Shown here: in pieces, positions 18,530 through 26,938 of the stretch
Layout of the letters: each line of letters opens with the position of its first letter
Position numbering within the stretch: the first letter of the stretch is position 1
DNA from: Modicisalibacter muralis
Lineage (GTDB): Bacteria; Pseudomonadota; Gammaproteobacteria; Pseudomonadales; Halomonadaceae
Assembly: GCF_900102945.1 (NCBI RefSeq)
Contig: NZ_FNGI01000004.1
Location: 235,655-299,654 of the forward strand
Direction: 5' to 3'
DNA: 64,000 nt
The notes under the pieces: generated by a model
Databases searched by the model: none
What the model was told of the DNA's origin: nothing
What the model saw: only the letters and a program-made list of their open reading frames with translations
Program-made: the position numbers and the translations under genes

Positions 18530-20044
18530 ATGCTCGAAGATATCGTCAAGAAGATTCTCCAGGCCCGCGTCTACGAAGCGGCGCTGGAGACCCCCATCTC
18601 CCCGGCCCCTTTCCTTTCCCGGCGCCTCGACAACCAGATCCTGATCAAGCGCGAAGACCTGCAGCCGGTCTATTCCTTCAAGATTCGCGGCGCCTACAAC
18701 AAGCTGGCGCAGCTTAGCCAGGCGCAGAGGGACAAGGGCGTGATCGCCGCCTCGGCGGGCAACCATGCTCAGGGCCTGGCGATGGCGGCCAAGCAGTTGG
18801 GTGTCAGGGCGGTGATCGTGATGCCGCGCATTACCCCGGATATCAAGGTCCAGGCGGTGCGCGCGCGCGGCGCGCGGGTGGTGCTGCGCGGCGATGCCTT
18901 CAGCGAAGCGCAGACCCACGCCCTCGAACTGATCGAGGAATACGGCTATACCTACATTCCGCCGTTCGATGACATCGACGTGGTCGCCGGCCAGGGCACC
19001 GTGGGCATGGAGATCCTGCGTCAGCATACCGGGCGCCTCGACGCCATCTTCGTGCCGGTGGGCGGCGGCGGGCTGATCGCCGGCGTGGCCGCTTATGTCA
19101 AGTATCTGCGCCCCGAGATCAAGGTGATCGGCGTCGAGGCCGAAGACAGCGCCTGCCTCAAGGCCGCACTCGAAGCCGGCGAACGCGTGACCCTCGACCA
19201 GGTCGGGGTGTTCGCCGAGGGCGTGGCGGTGGCGCAGATCGGCGAGGCGCCCTTCGCGATCATGCGCGACCTGGTCGATGGCGTGATTACTGTCAATACC
19301 GACGAGATGTGCGCGGCGGTCAAGGATACCTTCGAGGATACCCGCGCGGTGGCCGAAACCTCCGGGGCGCTGGCGCTGGCCGGGCTCAAGAAATATGTTC
19401 AGCAAACGGGCGCCGAGGGCGAGACGCTGCTGTGCATCAACTCCGGCGCCAATACCAACTTCGATCGCTTGCAGCATATCGCCGAGCGTACCGAGCTCGG
19501 TGAGCAGCGCGAGGCGATCCTGGCGGTGACGATCCCCGAACGTCCGGGCAGCTTCAAGAAGTTCTGCAAGACCGTAGGCAAGCGCATGGTCACCGAATTC
19601 AACTATCGTTATGCCGATCACGAGAACGCGCATATCTTCGTCGGCGTGCAGGTCAAGCCCGGTGGCGAGGACCGTATCGAAGTGATCCGCAAGCTACGCG
19701 AGGCCGGTTACCCGGTCGAGGACCTTACCGACAACGAATTGGCCAAGTTGCATATCCGCCACCTGGGCGGCGGACGCCCCCAGCAGCATTTCGACGAAGA
19801 GGTCTATCGTTTCGAGTTTCCCGAACGCCCCGGAGCGCTGATGAATTTCCTCACCCACCTGCCGGCGAACTGGAACATTTCACTGTTTCATTACCGTAAC
19901 CATGGCGCGGCTTATGGCCGGGTACTGGTCGGCATGCAGGTACCCAACGGCGACCGTTTTCACGTCGAGGAACATTTCGAGGAGATTGGCTATCGGTTCT
20001 GGAAGGAAACCGATAACGCGGCGTATCGGCTGTTTATGGCCTGA
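18530..20044 (+). CDS. ilvA: Threonine ammonia-lyase, biosynthetic (threonine deaminase)
   Basis: The 504-residue PLP enzyme has the lysine Schiff-base site in PVYSFKIRGAYNK (K51), the SAGNHAQG loop and the VGGGGLIAG phosphate site. Two ACT-like regulatory domains occupy about residues 330-504 (IPERPGSFKKFC, then FPERPGALMNFLTHL). It converts threonine to 2-oxobutyrate, the first committed step to isoleucine. The two-ACT architecture is that of the feedback-inhibited biosynthetic form. No attenuation leader is seen; the leader carries the 14-bp tandem repeat. Confidence 0.96.
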   Translation: MLEDIVKKILQARVYEAALETPISPAPFLSRRLDNQILIKREDLQPVYSFKIRGAYNKLAQLSQAQRDKGVIAASAGNHAQGLAMAAKQLGVRAVIVMPRITPDIKVQAVRARGARVVLRGDAFSEAQTHALELIEEYGYTYIPPFDDIDVVAGQGTVGMEILRQHTGRLDAIFVPVGGGGLIAGVAAYVKYLRPEIKVIGVEAEDSACLKAALEAGERVTLDQVGVFAEGVAVAQIGEAPFAIMRDLVDGVITVNTDEMCAAVKDTFEDTRAVAETSGALALAGLKKYVQQTGAEGETLLCINSGANTNFDRLQHIAERTELGEQREAILAVTIPERPGSFKKFCKTVGKRMVTEFNYRYADHENAHIFVGVQVKPGGEDRIEVIRKLREAGYPVEDLTDNELAKLHIRHLGGGRPQQHFDEEVYRFEFPERPGALMNFLTHLPANWNISLFHYRNHGAAYGRVLVGMQVPNGDRFHVEEHFEEIGYRFWKETDNAAYRLFMA

Positions 20045-20143
20045 TATGTCAGCAGAAAGTAACATAACGTTAAGTTTGTGTTCGCTAACGCCTCGGGCGC
20101 CAGCTGGTGCGGGTTGGCGTTGAATCGTTTACGAAGTGAACTA

Positions 20144-20172
20144 TTGTCATTACTTTTCCGTAGGCCTATAGT
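20144..20172 (+). promoter_or_regulatory. Sigma-70 promoter for the 31-codon gene
   Basis: TTGTCA (20144-20149) and TATAGT (20167-20172) are separated by exactly 17 bp, a near-consensus sigma-70 promoter. The predicted start of transcription is around 20179, about 45 bp before the small gene. Confidence 0.7.
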
Positions 20173-20223
20173 CGGGGCGTCGTCTGGGGTGGGCGACAAA
20201 ACGCTTTTTCTACGGAGTTGGTA

Positions 20224-20319
20224 ATGAAACGTAAGCCCGATCTGGTCATGGCTCTGGTGCTTATTTTCGGCATCGGCGTGGTCGCAACCGGCTACGCGCA
20301 GACGCTGGTCGGCACTTGA
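20224..20319 (+). CDS. Small single-pass membrane protein, 31 residues
   Basis: The frame begins MKRKPDLVMALVLIFGIGVV and ends in TGYAQTLVGT. A positively charged start (K2, R3, K4) precedes one hydrophobic helix at about residues 7-22, so an N-in membrane protein is expected. GGAG lies six bases before the ATG. A consensus-like promoter stands upstream and a strong terminator downstream, so it forms its own transcription unit between ilvA and fau. I cannot assign a function. It is easily missed because of its length. Confidence 0.75.
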   Translation: MKRKPDLVMALVLIFGIGVVATGYAQTLVGT

Positions 20320-20377
20320 GGCGCTGCCTCGCAGTTTAGTGGGCAGGCTTGTACGTCACGCTCCCGCATTCCGGTCG

Positions 20378-20415
20378 AACCGGCAGATGGCTTTTCGCTG
20401 TCTGCCGGTTTTTTC
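20378..20415 (+). terminator. Rho-independent terminator after the small membrane-protein gene
   Basis: AACCGGCAGA (20378-20387) pairs perfectly with TCTGCCGGTT (20401-20410) over a 13-nt loop, followed by a run of T. This is a textbook intrinsic terminator. It can also serve the minus-strand fau gene, which ends at 20437. Confidence 0.88.
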
Positions 20416-20436
20416 GTTAACGGGCCGGGTTATCAG

Positions 20437-21066
20437 CTATTGGCTGCGTGACGGGCGAATGATGCGGGCATCGCTGACGATGGCGTCGAGCGGTACATCC
20501 CAGGAGGCGATCGGCAGGCGCTCGACGCGCTGGCAATCGTGAGCCACGCCGATCAGTCGCGGCCGCGGGCCGCTATTGGCGCGGGAAAAGGCGAAGCTGC
20601 GATCGTAGAAGCCGCCACCCATACCCATGCGATTGCCCTGCTCGTCGAAGCCGACCAGTGGCAGCAGCACCAGATCCAGCGCCCAGGGCGGCAGGCGCCG
20701 GGCACGGTGCGCGCCGTGGCGCGTCTGTGGCTCCTGAATGCCGAAACGATTGGCGATCATCGGCGTGGCGTCGTGGTAATGCACGAACCACAGGCGATTG
20801 TCGGAAAGTGGCCGCAACACCGGCAGATAGGCCCTGGCGCCACGCCGGCGCAACCAGGCGAGCAGCGGCGTAACGTCGATCTCTCCGTCGTTGGGCAAAT
20901 ACAGCGCCACCCGTCGTGCGCGCCGCACTTCCGGTAGGCCGCGCAGTCGACGGCACAACGCCCGGTCGGCATGCCGCCGCGCGTGCGGGGTCAGCGCACG
21001 GCGCCGGCGGCGCAGCTCGCGACGCAGAGCCTTTCGCTGATCGTGAAGAAACAGGGAATCGGACAA
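20437..21066 (-). CDS. fau: 5-formyltetrahydrofolate cyclo-ligase
   Basis: The C-terminal half contains LVLLPLVGFDEQGNRMGMGGGFYDRSF, the hallmark MTHFS/YgfA ATP- and folate-binding motif. The enzyme converts 5-formyl-THF to 5,10-methenyl-THF. The open frame continues into the 6S RNA, so I place the start at the TTG at 21066 (209 residues), about 30 nt after the RNA end. No ATG is available in frame there and no clear Shine-Dalgarno sequence is visible, so the start is uncertain. The zapA-6S RNA-fau order is the classic gammaproteobacterial one, with fau co-transcribed behind the RNA. Confidence 0.85.
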   Translation of the reverse strand: MSDSLFLHDQRKALRRELRRRRRALTPHARRHADRALCRRLRGLPEVRRARRVALYLPNDGEIDVTPLLAWLRRRGARAYLPVLRPLSDNRLWFVHYHDATPMIANRFGIQEPQTRHGAHRARRLPPWALDLVLLPLVGFDEQGNRMGMGGGFYDRSFAFSRANSGPRPRLIGVAHDCQRVERLPIASWDVPLDAIVSDARIIRPSRSQ

Positions 21067-21096
21067 GGCAGTAACATCATGCGGCGGGATAAATTG

Positions 21097-21281
21097 AGGT
21101 TCCCCAGAATGCCGCTGTCGTTCTGGCCCTTGAACCCACTGGTTCAAGGTGGGTGGCCGCAGACAGACCGTCAGGCTTTCCGTCGCACGGACATGCACAC
21201 GGGTCTGTCTAGCAAATGGCCCCCTGGGTACTGCTCATAGGCTCGAGGGACGTCAACGACTGGCGTACACCCCAGGGAACG
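21097..21281 (-). ncRNA. ssrS: 6S RNA
   Basis: On the minus strand the 3' part reads CACCTTGAACC then GGGTTCAAGG, the conserved 6S hairpin also present in E. coli. The 5' part has TGTACGCCAGTC and a CCCTCGAGCC segment matching the E. coli region CCAGTCCCCTGAGCC. The ends pair to close the terminal stem (GTTCCC near 21280 with GGGGAAC near 21097). It lies between zapA and fau, the expected locus. 6S RNA mimics an open promoter and sequesters sigma-70 RNA polymerase in stationary phase. The ends are approximate by a few bases. Confidence 0.92.
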
Positions 21282-21286
21282 AGTTC

Positions 21287-21314
21287 ATCCTAACAGAGCC
21301 GGTGGCGGGTCCAA
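21287..21314 (-). promoter_or_regulatory. Sigma-70 promoter of 6S RNA
   Basis: On the minus strand TTGGAC (21314-21309) and TAGGAT (21292-21287) are 16 bp apart, ending six to seven bases before the predicted 6S RNA 5' end. Confidence 0.65.
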
Positions 21315-21349
21315 AGGGCTGTTTTCGACGAATGTCGTTACAAGTGCCG

Positions 21350-21649
21350 CTAGCGTCGGGGTGCGTCATTGAGCGCCTGCTCGAGCCTCTCGCTGAGCCG
21401 CACCAGGCTTTCGTCGCCCTCGCGGCGTTCGTCCAGCGCGTTGAGTAGCTCATGGGTGATGTTGAGCGCGGCCATGATGGCGATCTTCTCGGCGCCGAGC
21501 ACCTTGCCACGCGAATGGATACCGTGCATGGCGCGGTCCAGATAGCGTGCGGCGCGGTTGAGCTCGGCCTGCTCGTCCGGTGGGCAGGCGATGACATAAG
21601 CGCGTCCCAACAGAGTGATCTCGGTGGTCGGACGGGTGTCATCCGTCAT
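21350..21649 (-). CDS. zapA: Cell division protein ZapA
   Basis: The 99-residue protein has an N-terminal beta region (TTEITLLGRAYVIACPPDEQAEL), the AARYLDRAMHGI segment and KIAIMAALNITHELL, followed by a C-terminal coiled coil ending in LSERLEQALN. It stabilises FtsZ protofilaments at the division ring. CCAGGAG precedes the ATG. It lies directly upstream of the 6S RNA and diverges from ygfB, as in E. coli. Confidence 0.93.
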   Translation of the reverse strand: MTDDTRPTTEITLLGRAYVIACPPDEQAELNRAARYLDRAMHGIHSRGKVLGAEKIAIMAALNITHELLNALDERREGDESLVRLSERLEQALNDAPRR

Positions 21650-21780
21650 GTCTGGCTCCTGGGTGGGCCAAGGCAGGGCCCGATGCGGTAAGATGTAAAC
21701 AGCTTTCGAGCCACTATAGAGAGGCGCCTACAGCCGGTCAACGCGGCGTCTCGCCTCTCGCCAACCGTTATGGATAGTCT

Positions 21781-22368
21781 ATGTCAATCATCAACGACCA
21801 GCTCGATTTCTCCAGCGTCGCCGACGTCTTCCTCGCCCATGGCAGCCTGCAATCGCCGACGTTTCTGGATGGCCGGCTGAGTGCCGGCCTAGCGCTGCAT
21901 GACCTGTCGGCCGAGCAGTGGCTGGCTGAGGTGTGCGCCGCGTTGGGCGTCGAGCAGCCGCGCGAGCGCGACGACGCCGAGGTGCTGCTGGGTTGGCGGC
22001 GCCAGTCGCTGGAAGCGCTGTCCGCCGCGGACCTCAACTACGAGCCGCTGCTGCCCGACGAGCTGTTCTCGCTGGCCGAGCGCGCCCGCGGGCTCCGCGA
22101 GTGGACACTGGGCTTTCTCGAAGTCATCGGCGAGGTCGGCCCGGATGCCCGCGCGGCCTGGTCGGCCAACCTGAGCGAAGCGATAGAGGATCTGGAGGTG
22201 TTGGCCGGCATCGACGAGATGTCTCTCGATGACAACGCCGACAACGAAAACGACCTGTTCGCGCTGACCGAACATGCGCGGATGGCCGCCATGCTGCTGT
22301 ACACCGAGCAGCACCCGGGCCTGCCGCAGGTCGAACGGATCGACGACGACAAGGGAATCGCTGAATAA
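21781..22368 (+). CDS. ygfB: UPF0149/YecA family protein YgfB
   Basis: The 195-residue acidic helical protein starts SIINDQLDFSSVADVF and carries LLPDELFSLAERARGLREWTLGFLEVIGEVG, the YgfB signature region. It has no membrane segments. In Pseudomonas YgfB modulates the ampDh3/AlpA regulatory path, but the general biochemical role is not settled. It heads the conserved ygfB-pepP-ubiH(-ubiI) set and diverges from zapA. Confidence 0.92.
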   Translation: MSIINDQLDFSSVADVFLAHGSLQSPTFLDGRLSAGLALHDLSAEQWLAEVCAALGVEQPRERDDAEVLLGWRRQSLEALSAADLNYEPLLPDELFSLAERARGLREWTLGFLEVIGEVGPDARAAWSANLSEAIEDLEVLAGIDEMSLDDNADNENDLFALTEHARMAAMLLYTEQHPGLPQVERIDDDKGIAE

Positions 22369-22515
22369 ATTGACGAACGGAATGAAGCGCCAGGAGTCCG
22401 GAGCACAGAAGAAAAGACATAACATACAGTTAGGCTTTTCTTCGAGCACCGCGTGACACAGCGATTCGTCCGTGCAGGCATTTATGCAGTGGTTCCCAAG
22501 CAATAAGGAGTATGC

Positions 22516-23856
22516 ATGGCGCATGACATTCTGCCGCGACCCGCGGCGATCGGCCTCGACGAGTACCGCGCCCGGCGTGAAGCCTTGATGGCGGCGCTGG
22601 CATCGGCGGATAGCGCCGTGCTGCTGCCCGCGGGGCAGCTCGTCACGCGCAGCAACGATAGCGATTATGACTTCCGCCAGAACAGCGACTTTCACTACCT
22701 GAGCGGTTTCCCCGAACCCGATGCGCTGCTGGTGCTGCTGCCCGGTCGCGAGGCCGGCGAAACCGTGCTGTTCTGTCAGGACAAGGACCCGGCCAAGGAA
22801 GCCTGGACCGGCATGCGTATCGGCGCCGCCGGCGCGGTCGAGCACTATGGCATCGACCAGGCCTTCGAGAACGCCGAGCGTGACGAACGGCTCGGCGAAT
22901 TGCTCGATGGGCGTGAAACGCTCTATCTGCCGCTGGACAGCGACGCCGCCCTCGCCATTGCCGAGGCCGTGCGCGGCAAGCTCGGTGCGCGCGTGCGCCA
23001 GGGCGCCCGGCCGCCGCAGGCCTTCGCCGATGTCGCCCGGCTGGTCCATGAACAGCGACTGATCAAGAGCGATGCCGAGTTGGCGCTGCTGCGCCACGCC
23101 GCCGAGATATCGGCGCGTGGCCATGTGCGCGCCATGCGCACCGCCCGCCCCGGCTTGTTCGAGTATCACCTGCAGGCCGAACTCGAGCATGAATTTCTCT
23201 GGCAAGGCGCCGCGGCGCCCGCCTACAGCACCATCGTCGGTGGTGGCGCGAACGCCTGCGTGCTGCACTACATCGAGAATGACTCACCGCTCGCCGCTGG
23301 CGATCTGGTGCTGATCGATGCGGGTGCCGAGTTCGATCTGTATGCCGGCGACATCACCCGCACTTTCCCGGTCAATGGGCACTTCAGCGAGGCCCAACGC
23401 GCCGTCTACGAAATCGTGCTGGCCGCTCAGGAGCGTGCCGTGGCGGCGGTGGCGCCCGGCGTCACGCTGACCGATATTCACCAGGGCGTGGTTCGCGACC
23501 TGACCCATGGGTTGATCGAACTGGGACTGTTGGATGGCGAGCTCGAGGCGCGCATCGAGGACGAAAGCTATCGGCGTTTCTACCTGCACTCCACCTCGCA
23601 CTGGCTGGGGCTCGACGTGCATGATGTCGGTGGCTACCGTCATAAGGGCGAGCCACGCCGGCTCTTGCCGGGCATGGTGCTGACCGTGGAGCCGGGGCTG
23701 TATATCCCCGACGCCGAGAATATTCCCGCGCCGCTGCGTGGCATCGGCATCCGCATCGAAGACGATGTCGCGGTGACGCTCGATGGCCACGAGGTGCTGA
23801 GTGCCGCGGTGCCCAAGCGAATCGCTGAAATCGAGGCGTTGATGACCTCGCGCTGA
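22516..23856 (+). CDS. pepP: Xaa-Pro aminopeptidase (aminopeptidase P)
   Basis: The 446-residue M24B metallopeptidase has an N-terminal creatinase-like domain (DSDYDFRQNSDFHYLSGFPEPDALL). The C-terminal pita-bread domain contains the metal ligands in LIDAGAEFDLYAGDITRTFPV, HSTSHWLGLDVHDVGGY, TVEPGLY and GIRIEDDV. It removes N-terminal residues preceding proline and may assist the ubiquinone pathway set it is linked to. AAGGAG lies five bases before the ATG. Confidence 0.96.
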   Translation: MAHDILPRPAAIGLDEYRARREALMAALASADSAVLLPAGQLVTRSNDSDYDFRQNSDFHYLSGFPEPDALLVLLPGREAGETVLFCQDKDPAKEAWTGMRIGAAGAVEHYGIDQAFENAERDERLGELLDGRETLYLPLDSDAALAIAEAVRGKLGARVRQGARPPQAFADVARLVHEQRLIKSDAELALLRHAAEISARGHVRAMRTARPGLFEYHLQAELEHEFLWQGAAAPAYSTIVGGGANACVLHYIENDSPLAAGDLVLIDAGAEFDLYAGDITRTFPVNGHFSEAQRAVYEIVLAAQERAVAAVAPGVTLTDIHQGVVRDLTHGLIELGLLDGELEARIEDESYRRFYLHSTSHWLGLDVHDVGGYRHKGEPRRLLPGMVLTVEPGLYIPDAENIPAPLRGIGIRIEDDVAVTLDGHEVLSAAVPKRIAEIEALMTSR

Positions 23857-23883
23857 GGTCTCACCATAGCAGTTTTTATCGCA

Positions 23884-23898
23884 TACGTAATTTACGTA
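23884..23898. promoter_or_regulatory. Palindrome TACGTAA-T-TTACGTA upstream of ubiH
   Basis: A perfect 7+1+7 palindrome in the 89-bp pepP-ubiH gap, about 48 bp before the ubiH ATG, in AT-rich sequence. It looks like an operator, but I do not know its regulator. Confidence 0.4.
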
Positions 23899-23945
23899 AT
23901 AAATGAGAGGCCCTTTATGCAAAGAATCGTGCAAGGGAGTGTGCG

Positions 23946-25148
23946 ATGACGGCCAGGCATGTGGATATCGCCATCATCGGTGGCGGCCTGGTGGGGGCCA
24001 GCCTGGGCTGCGCCCTGGCGCCGCTGATCCGGCGTAGCGGGCTGAACGTGGCGGTGATCGAGGCGGCGGCGCTGCCAAGCGGTGGTATCGAAGGCTACCA
24101 GCCGAGTTTCGATGCGCGTGCCAGCGCCATCGCTCAGGGTTCGCGGGTGCATTTTCAGACGCTGGGCGTATGGCCGGCGTTGGCCCGCGAGGCGCAACCG
24201 ATCGCCACCATCCATGTCAGCGAGCGTGGGCGCCTGGGCGCGACGCGGCTAAACGCCGCCGAGTTGGGCGTCGAGGCGTTGGGTTACGTAATGCCCAATG
24301 CGTGGATGGGCCGGGTGTTGCATGCGCGCCTGGCCGAGATCGATCTCGCTTGGCACTGCCCGGCGCGGGTCGAAAGTATCGCCCCGCAGGCGGGCGGGCA
24401 CCGCCTGGCGCTTTCCGATGGCCATGAACTGCAGGCGGGATTGACCGTGCTCGCCGATGGCGGCCGCTCGGGGCTCAAGGAACGCCTGGGCATCGCCAGT
24501 CGCGAGTCGGCTTATCGGCAGACCGCGCTGATCGCCAACCTCGAAGTCAGTCGGCCCCATCATGGCACGGCGTTTGAGCGCTTCACCGCCGATGGGCCTT
24601 TGGCGCTGCTGCCATTGACCGGTAACCGCATGGAACTAGTGTGGACCCACGTCGCCGGAGCCGAGCACGAGACGCTGGCGCTGAGCGATGGCGATTTCCT
24701 GGCCCGGCTGCAAGGCATGTTCGGCGAGCGTGTCGGACGCTTCAAGCGCGTCGGCCAGCGCCACGTCTATCCGTTATCGCTGGTTACCGCCGAGGAGCCG
24801 GTGCGCCCCGGCCTAGCCGTGCTGGGCAATGCCGCCCATGCGTTGCACCCGGTAGCCGGCCAGGGCTTCAACCTGGCGCTGCGTGGCGTGATGGACCTGA
24901 TCGCTGCGCTGGAACAGGGCCTGGCCGAGGGGCGTGCGGCGGGCGACATGGCGGTCTTGAGTGCTTTCGAGGCGCGCCGCGCACACGATCGCCACAACGT
25001 GATCCGCTTCAGCGATGGCTTGATTCGGCTGTTCGGCGTGTCGCACCCGCTGCTCTCGCATGCCCGCGCGGCAGGGCTGGTGGGGCTGAACCTGGCCGGG
25101 CCGCTGCGCCGTGCGCTGGCCCGACGGGCGATGGGCCTGGAGCGCTGA
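23946..25148 (+). CDS. ubiH: 2-octaprenyl-6-methoxyphenol hydroxylase (UbiH-type FAD monooxygenase)
   Basis: The 400-residue flavoprotein has the dinucleotide fold DIAIIGGGLVGASLGCAL at the N-terminus, the VLADGGRSGLKERL region (DG motif) and the FAD ribityl motif LGNAAHALHPVAGQGFNLALRG. It hydroxylates the ubiquinone ring. A GGGAG precedes the ATG. A second paralogue, ubiI, follows in the conserved order but is displaced here by an inserted purine permease gene. Confidence 0.92.
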   Translation: MTARHVDIAIIGGGLVGASLGCALAPLIRRSGLNVAVIEAAALPSGGIEGYQPSFDARASAIAQGSRVHFQTLGVWPALAREAQPIATIHVSERGRLGATRLNAAELGVEALGYVMPNAWMGRVLHARLAEIDLAWHCPARVESIAPQAGGHRLALSDGHELQAGLTVLADGGRSGLKERLGIASRESAYRQTALIANLEVSRPHHGTAFERFTADGPLALLPLTGNRMELVWTHVAGAEHETLALSDGDFLARLQGMFGERVGRFKRVGQRHVYPLSLVTAEEPVRPGLAVLGNAAHALHPVAGQGFNLALRGVMDLIAALEQGLAEGRAAGDMAVLSAFEARRAHDRHNVIRFSDGLIRLFGVSHPLLSHARAAGLVGLNLAGPLRRALARRAMGLER

Positions 25149-25150
25149 CG

Positions 25151-25185
25151 CGACGAGCCGGCGCCCAACAGGCGCCGGCTCGTCG
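25151..25185. terminator. Perfect 15-bp hairpin after ubiH
   Basis: CGACGAGCCGGCGCC pairs perfectly with GGCGCCGGCTCGTCG over the 5-nt loop CAACA, two bases past the ubiH stop and before the convergent permease stop. No T-run follows, so it may be a bidirectional or Rho-assisted end. Confidence 0.6.
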
Positions 25186-25224
25186 GTCCAGCATTGTCTG
25201 AGGCTATTCGTCGGCTACCGATAC

Positions 25225-26742
25225 TTAAGTGTCAGACGTCGCCAACTTGCTGGGCTCGGTCGAATCCCCGGAGACGATAGGTACTTCCACGCCGTCGGCA
25301 TCAAACAACTTGCCATCGACGAAATGATCGCCATCGTTGAGGGGCGCGACATCCTCGCGATACAGGATTCGTTCGGCGCCGGCGGCGAAAACTGACGGCT
25401 GCTCCGAGTTGCCGGCGGTGACATGATTGAATATCAGGTTGAGCAGGATCGCCATGACCGCCGCCGAGCTGATTCCGGAATGGAAGATCGTCGCGAACCA
25501 GTCCGGGAACTGGTCGTAGAACGTTGGCGCGGCGATCGGGATCATGCCGAAACCGATCGAGGTCGCCACGATGATCAGGTTCATATTGTTCTTGTACTCG
25601 ACCTTGGCCAGGGTGCGAATGCCGCTGGCAGCCACGGTGCCAAACAGCACGATACCCGCTCCACCGAGTACCGCGGTGGGTACGGCTGAAATTACCCGGC
25701 CCATGACCGGCAACAGTCCCAATAGCATCAGGATCACGCCGGCGCCAGCAACGGCGAAGCGGCTCTTGATACCGGTGACGGCCACCAGGCCGACGTTCTG
25801 GGCGAAGGCGCTCTGGGAAAAAGAGCCGAAGAGCGGCGCCACCATGCTTGACAGCATGTCGGCGCGTAGCCCGTTGCCGAGCCGTCGGGAATCGACCTTG
25901 GTGTCGATGATGTCGCCGACGGCGAGAATGTCCGCCGAGGTTTCGACGAGGATCACCAGGATCACGATGGTCATCGACACGATCGCGGCGATTTCGAAGG
26001 TCGGCATGCCGAAATGGAACAGTGAGGGAAGAGCCGCGATGGGCCCATCGTCGACCTGGGAAAAGTCCGCCATGCCCAGGGACATGGCGATGAAGGTGCC
26101 GACGATGATGGCCAGCAGAATCGAAAGACGTGAGACGGTGGCGTTACCCAGCTTGCTGAGCAGCAGCACGATGACCAGAGTGAGAGCCGCCAGGCCGATA
26201 TTGGCCATGCTGCCGAAGTCGGGTGCGCTGGCGTTGCCGCCCATCGCCCAGAAAGCCGCGACCGGCATTAGCGTCAGGCCGATGGTGGTGATGACGATAC
26301 CGGTCACCAGGGGCGGAAAGAATTTGGTGATCTTGGAGAAGAACGGCGTGATCAGCAACCCAAGCAGTGCAGAGGTGATGACGGCCCCGAACACCGCCGT
26401 GATACCGCCCCCGGTGGTGACGATGGCGACCATGGTAGCGACACTGGCGAAGGACACGCCCTGAACCAGCGGCAATTGCGAGCCGAAGAACGGAATACCG
26501 ATGGTCTGCAGCAGTGTCGCCAGGCCGCCCATGAACAGGCAGGCGGTAATTAGCAAGCCGATCTCCGCGGGCGGCAGCCCTGCGGCCTGACCGACAATCA
26601 GCGGCACGGCGATGATGCCGCCATACATGGTCAGCACATGCTGGAAGCCATAGACTATGTTGGCCCCGAGACCGAGATACTCGTCCTCGGGGCGGTCGAC
26701 GCTAGCGCGCGTCGGGATGTGGGAGCTCTGCTCTGTATTCAT
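25225..26742 (-). CDS. NCS2-family purine permease (uric acid/xanthine type)
   Basis: 505 residues with about 12-14 membrane helices. It has LGLGANIVYGFQHVLTMYGG at the start, SQLPLVQGVSF, the ETSADILAVGD acidic motif in mid-chain and QSAFAQNVGLVAVTGI, which match the UacT/XanQ branch of nucleobase:cation symporters. I infer urate or xanthine import because it shares an operator with the purine-ureide cluster far to the right. The start ATG at 26742 is behind a GAGAGA; the frame upstream is AT-rich promoter. It is oriented against its ubi neighbours. Confidence 0.87.
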   Translation of the reverse strand: MNTEQSSHIPTRASVDRPEDEYLGLGANIVYGFQHVLTMYGGIIAVPLIVGQAAGLPPAEIGLLITACLFMGGLATLLQTIGIPFFGSQLPLVQGVSFASVATMVAIVTTGGGITAVFGAVITSALLGLLITPFFSKITKFFPPLVTGIVITTIGLTLMPVAAFWAMGGNASAPDFGSMANIGLAALTLVIVLLLSKLGNATVSRLSILLAIIVGTFIAMSLGMADFSQVDDGPIAALPSLFHFGMPTFEIAAIVSMTIVILVILVETSADILAVGDIIDTKVDSRRLGNGLRADMLSSMVAPLFGSFSQSAFAQNVGLVAVTGIKSRFAVAGAGVILMLLGLLPVMGRVISAVPTAVLGGAGIVLFGTVAASGIRTLAKVEYKNNMNLIIVATSIGFGMIPIAAPTFYDQFPDWFATIFHSGISSAAVMAILLNLIFNHVTAGNSEQPSVFAAGAERILYREDVAPLNDGDHFVDGKLFDADGVEVPIVSGDSTEPSKLATSDT

Positions 26743-26835
26743 GGTCGTGGTCTCTCGCTGTTGTTTTTGTATGCCCGATGCGCAAGGCATTGGATACTTT
26801 TTTATTTTTCTTTGTACACACAAGCTAGCTTTTAC

Positions 26836-26850
26836 TGGAAACAATTTCCA
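26836..26850. promoter_or_regulatory. Operator TGGAAA-CAA-TTTCCA at the NCS2 permease
   Basis: A perfect palindrome of the TGGAAA-N3-TTTCCA type, about 95 bp upstream of the permease ATG and 89 bp upstream of ubiI. A TTGTACACAC sequence 16 bp away (26812-26821) resembles the other recurring motif of this window, TTGTATACAA. Confidence 0.7.
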
Positions 26851-26938
26851 GAAAAAATATGTTGCCTATGATGTTGCGATCAGCCGGTGGCGGCAGGCGT
26901 AGCAGTGCCAAACGATCAAGCGGCAAGAGTGGAATGCG

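Noticed and set aside
21067..21198. N-terminal extension of fau up to 21198
   Set aside because: It would translate most of the 3' half of the 6S RNA, whose sequence and ends are conserved; the extension has no folate-ligase similarity.
26812..26821. TTGTACACAC near the NCS2 permease as an eighth GntR operator
   Set aside because: Only eight of ten positions match, without the intact GTATACAA core, and it lies far from the GntR cluster; kept as a note in the neighbouring operator entry, not as its own feature.
25149..26938. Mobile element as carrier of the NCS2 permease between ubiH and ubiI
   Set aside because: No transposase, integrase, terminal inverted repeats or target-site duplication are visible around it; the 15-bp hairpin occurs on one side only.
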